The notes beneath the pieces are model-generated. The model had not been told where the DNA came from and made no database searches. It was given only the letters and a program-made list of their open reading frames with translations. A program made the translations under genes and the position numbers. A stretch of 64,000 nt of DNA from Haloplanus salinarum (lineage in GTDB: Archaea > Halobacteriota > Halobacteria > Halobacteriales > Haloferacaceae): NCBI RefSeq assembly GCF_024498175.1, contig NZ_CP101823.1:1054001-1118000 (forward strand), written 5' to 3'. Numbering within the stretch: the stretch's first letter is position 1; the number at the start of each line of letters is the position of its first letter. Below, piece by piece: positions 62,089 to 64,000 of this stretch.

Positions 62089-62964
62089 ATGGCATTACAC
62101 GAACTACTCATCGAGTTGGTCGTCTTGGGGATCTTCCTCGGGGCGTTCTACGGGCTCGCGGCGCTGGGATTGAGTCTCGTATTCGGCGTGCAGAACGTCA
62201 TCAACCTCGCACACGGCGAGTTCCTGATGATCGGGGCGTATCTCACCTTCTTCGGGTGGTCGCTGTTCGACCTCCATCCGTTGATCAGCATCATCCTGGT
62301 CGTCCCGGTGACGTTCGTCATCGGGGTGGCCATCCAGTGGGGACTGCTCGAGCGGATCGACCTGAGCAACGAACTCACGACGCTGATCTTCACCTTCGGC
62401 CTCGCGTTGACGATCAGGGGACTGGCGACGTACTCGATAAACACGTCGTACCAGGCGGTCTCGTTCCTGAGCGAATCGGTCACCGTCGGTCCGGCCTCGT
62501 TCTCGCTGAACCGACCGTTCGCGTTCGTGCTGTCGGTCGTCTCGGCGGCCCTGTTCTTCGCGTTCCTCAAGTACACCGACTGGGGGAAGGCGATCCGGGC
62601 CACCTCACAGAACGCGGACATCGCACGCGCCTGTGGCATCCGGACCAAGCGGGTCAGGATGGTGACGTTCGGCCTCGGCGCGTCGCTGGCGGGTATCGCC
62701 GGCGGCATCGCCGGCATCCTCTATACGATCTTCCCCGCGATGGGCCTCGAGTACCTGCTCCGTGCGTTCGTGGTCGTCGTGGTCGGCGGCCTCGGGAGTC
62801 TGATCGGGGCGCTCGTCGCGGGCATCGGGTTCGGGATCGTGGAGTCGTTCGGGACCTTCTACGCCACGCCGACCATCGCCTCGCTGTTGGCGTTCGTGGT
62901 GTTGATCCTGACGCTGCTCGTCCGCCCGCAGGGACTGTTCGGCCGCGTGGATACGGAGGACTGA
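62089..62964 (+). CDS. ABC permease, LivH-like
   Basis: 291 residues, about eight membrane helices. LSLVFGVQNVINLAHGEFLMIGA is the family's entry motif, RATSQNADIARACGIRTKRV the ATPase-contact loop, and VVVVGGLGSLIGALVAG the later Gly-rich stretch. First permease of the complete branched-chain-type transporter. Confidence 0.85.
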   Translation: MALHELLIELVVLGIFLGAFYGLAALGLSLVFGVQNVINLAHGEFLMIGAYLTFFGWSLFDLHPLISIILVVPVTFVIGVAIQWGLLERIDLSNELTTLIFTFGLALTIRGLATYSINTSYQAVSFLSESVTVGPASFSLNRPFAFVLSVVSAALFFAFLKYTDWGKAIRATSQNADIARACGIRTKRVRMVTFGLGASLAGIAGGIAGILYTIFPAMGLEYLLRAFVVVVVGGLGSLIGALVAGIGFGIVESFGTFYATPTIASLLAFVVLILTLLVRPQGLFGRVDTED

Positions 62965-62968
62965 TACC

Positions 62969-63973
62969 ATGGGAACCATCGAACTCCCCGACGGAGCCAC
63001 GTCACTCGGCGGACGTATCGAAGACACCCTCGACTCGCTGTCGGTCGTCCACCGGGCGGTCGCCCTGGCGGTAGTGGTCGGCGCCCTGTTGACGCTCCCG
63101 CAGTTCCTGAACAACTACCTCGTCCAGGTGCTGTTCATCATCTTCCTGTTCATCACCCTCGGGTTCGGCTGGAACATCCTCTCGGGGTTCACCGGCTACA
63201 TCAACTTCGGATACGCCGGGTTCGTCGGACTCGGTGCGTACGTGACCGTCATCACCATCGTCGACTTCGGACTGCCGTGGTTCGCCGCGCTCCTGCTCGC
63301 GGGGCTGGTGACCGCCGTCTTCGGGACGATCATCAGCGCGCCGATCCTCCGGCTGGACGGCGCGTACTTCGCCATCGCGATGCTGTCGCTGGCGACGGCG
63401 GGCCGGCTCGCGATGTCGACCGAGTACCTCTCGGGGATCACCCGCGGCGGGTCCGGGATCTCGTTTTTCCCGGCGCTGTCGTACACCGAACAGTACTACC
63501 TGGCGGTGGTGCTGGCGGTCGGGGCGGGCTATTTCACCTACCGGCTGGCCAACTCCCCGCTCGGGCTTCGGCTGCTCGCCATCCGGGAGGACGAACTCCT
63601 CGCGTCGGCGTTGGGCGTCAAGGCGACGCGTGAGAAACTGCTCGCGATGTTCGTCCACTCCATGATCGCCGGCATCGCGGGCGGACTCCTCGCCTTCAAC
63701 CTCTCGTATATCGACCCACAGACCGTGTTCGACATCCGGTACACCGAGTTGCCGATCGTGATGGTGCTGTTCGGCTCGCCGGGGACCGTCCTCGGCCCGA
63801 TCCTCGGCGGCGTCGCGTTCATCATCGTCTCGGAGCTGCTGTGGTCGTCGTTCCCGACGCTCCACCAGTTCTTCTTCGGGCTCGCCATCATGTTCGTGGT
63901 GATCTTCCTGCCGCGTGGGCTGGTCGAGCGACTCAAGGACAAGGGCCTGCTCCCCCGACGGAGGTCATTATGA
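62969..63973 (+). CDS. ABC permease, LivM-like
   Basis: 334 residues, about nine membrane helices. GWNILSGFTGYINFGYAGFVGLG is the entry motif, LLAIREDELLASALGVKATREK the contact loop and PIVMVLFGSPGTVLGPILGG the final motif. This is the intact counterpart of the truncated permease at 43,261. Its stop overlaps the next gene as ATGA. Confidence 0.85.
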   Translation: MGTIELPDGATSLGGRIEDTLDSLSVVHRAVALAVVVGALLTLPQFLNNYLVQVLFIIFLFITLGFGWNILSGFTGYINFGYAGFVGLGAYVTVITIVDFGLPWFAALLLAGLVTAVFGTIISAPILRLDGAYFAIAMLSLATAGRLAMSTEYLSGITRGGSGISFFPALSYTEQYYLAVVLAVGAGYFTYRLANSPLGLRLLAIREDELLASALGVKATREKLLAMFVHSMIAGIAGGLLAFNLSYIDPQTVFDIRYTELPIVMVLFGSPGTVLGPILGGVAFIIVSELLWSSFPTLHQFFFGLAIMFVVIFLPRGLVERLKDKGLLPRRRSL

Positions 63974-64000
63974 GCGGCGATTCGATCCTCGAAATCGAGT
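63970..64000 (+). CDS. ABC ATPase start, LivG-like (partial)
   Basis: Only the first ten codons (MSGDSILEIE) are in the window. The ATGA overlap with the LivM-like gene and the usual operon order indicate the LivG-type ATPase. Confidence 0.6.
   Translation, partial: MSGDSILEIE

Overview
The window looks like haloarchaeal DNA. Proteins are acidic, several promoters are leaderless with a TATA box about 25-30 bases before the start codon, solute-binding proteins carry twin-arginine/lipobox signals, and the codons in the right part are strongly GC-rich. There are two unlike halves. Positions 1 to about 25,100 form a lower-GC accessory island with long gaps, repeats and gene fragments. Positions about 25,200 to 64,000 are dense, GC-rich chromosomal genes arranged mostly in catabolic operons.

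Island, 0-15 kb: single-gene cargo units separated by gaps. They include a CoiA-like nuclease with zinc ribbons, a GIY-YIG protein, a uS10-like protein, a stand-alone array of four homing-endonuclease-associated repeats, an NrS-1-type primase with an upstream partner, an Nmad3 nucleotide-modification protein, a DUF2441-like protein, a membrane zincin, a PD-(D/E)xK protein, a DUF7344 winged helix and a double HNH protein. Seven gaps carry the same short block (GTGGGAAYRCTARCTT-like). In five of them a second block lies about 80 bases on (TATATGTTGTTTGTAG-like), so there is a dispersed element of roughly 100 bp. Two larger direct repeats (11,966-12,309 and 14,124-14,469) bracket a replication-origin-like region, which holds a 28-bp inverted repeat with G-runs around an AT-rich palindrome.

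Island, 15-25 kb: a PD-(D/E)xK protein with a coiled coil, a coupled three-gene cassette led by a virus-tail-like protein, two truncated tyrosine recombinases, a truncated DUF6339-like gene and a truncated HhH-GPD glycosylase, a cold-shock-domain protein, and one intact tyrosine recombinase (23,764-24,777) just before the composition changes.

Chromosomal part: a SWIM/winged-helix/HNH fusion, small membrane proteins, a SdhA/NadB-family flavoprotein, a SIMPL lipoprotein, a histidine kinase, a cupin and a phosphodiesterase. Next comes a polyamine-type ABC system (33,912-36,579, binding protein at 39,971) with a DUF1989 protein, two class III aminotransferases and an M24 peptidase. A tRNA-Glu (42,974-43,048, minus) has two tandem 91-bp copies of its 3' end beside it, followed by a 5'-truncated UrtC/LivM-like permease and intact UrtD/UrtE-like ATPases, an amidase, an SDR, fumarase, a HAD enzyme and an Lrp regulator. 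The last section has a second amidase, a MmgE/PrpD - acyl-CoA dehydrogenase - MaoC - CoA-transferase run, a tautomerase, an M20 amidohydrolase, a third amidase and a complete branched-chain-type ABC transporter that runs off the right edge. Together these genes suggest uptake and breakdown of amides, ureides, amines and organic acids.
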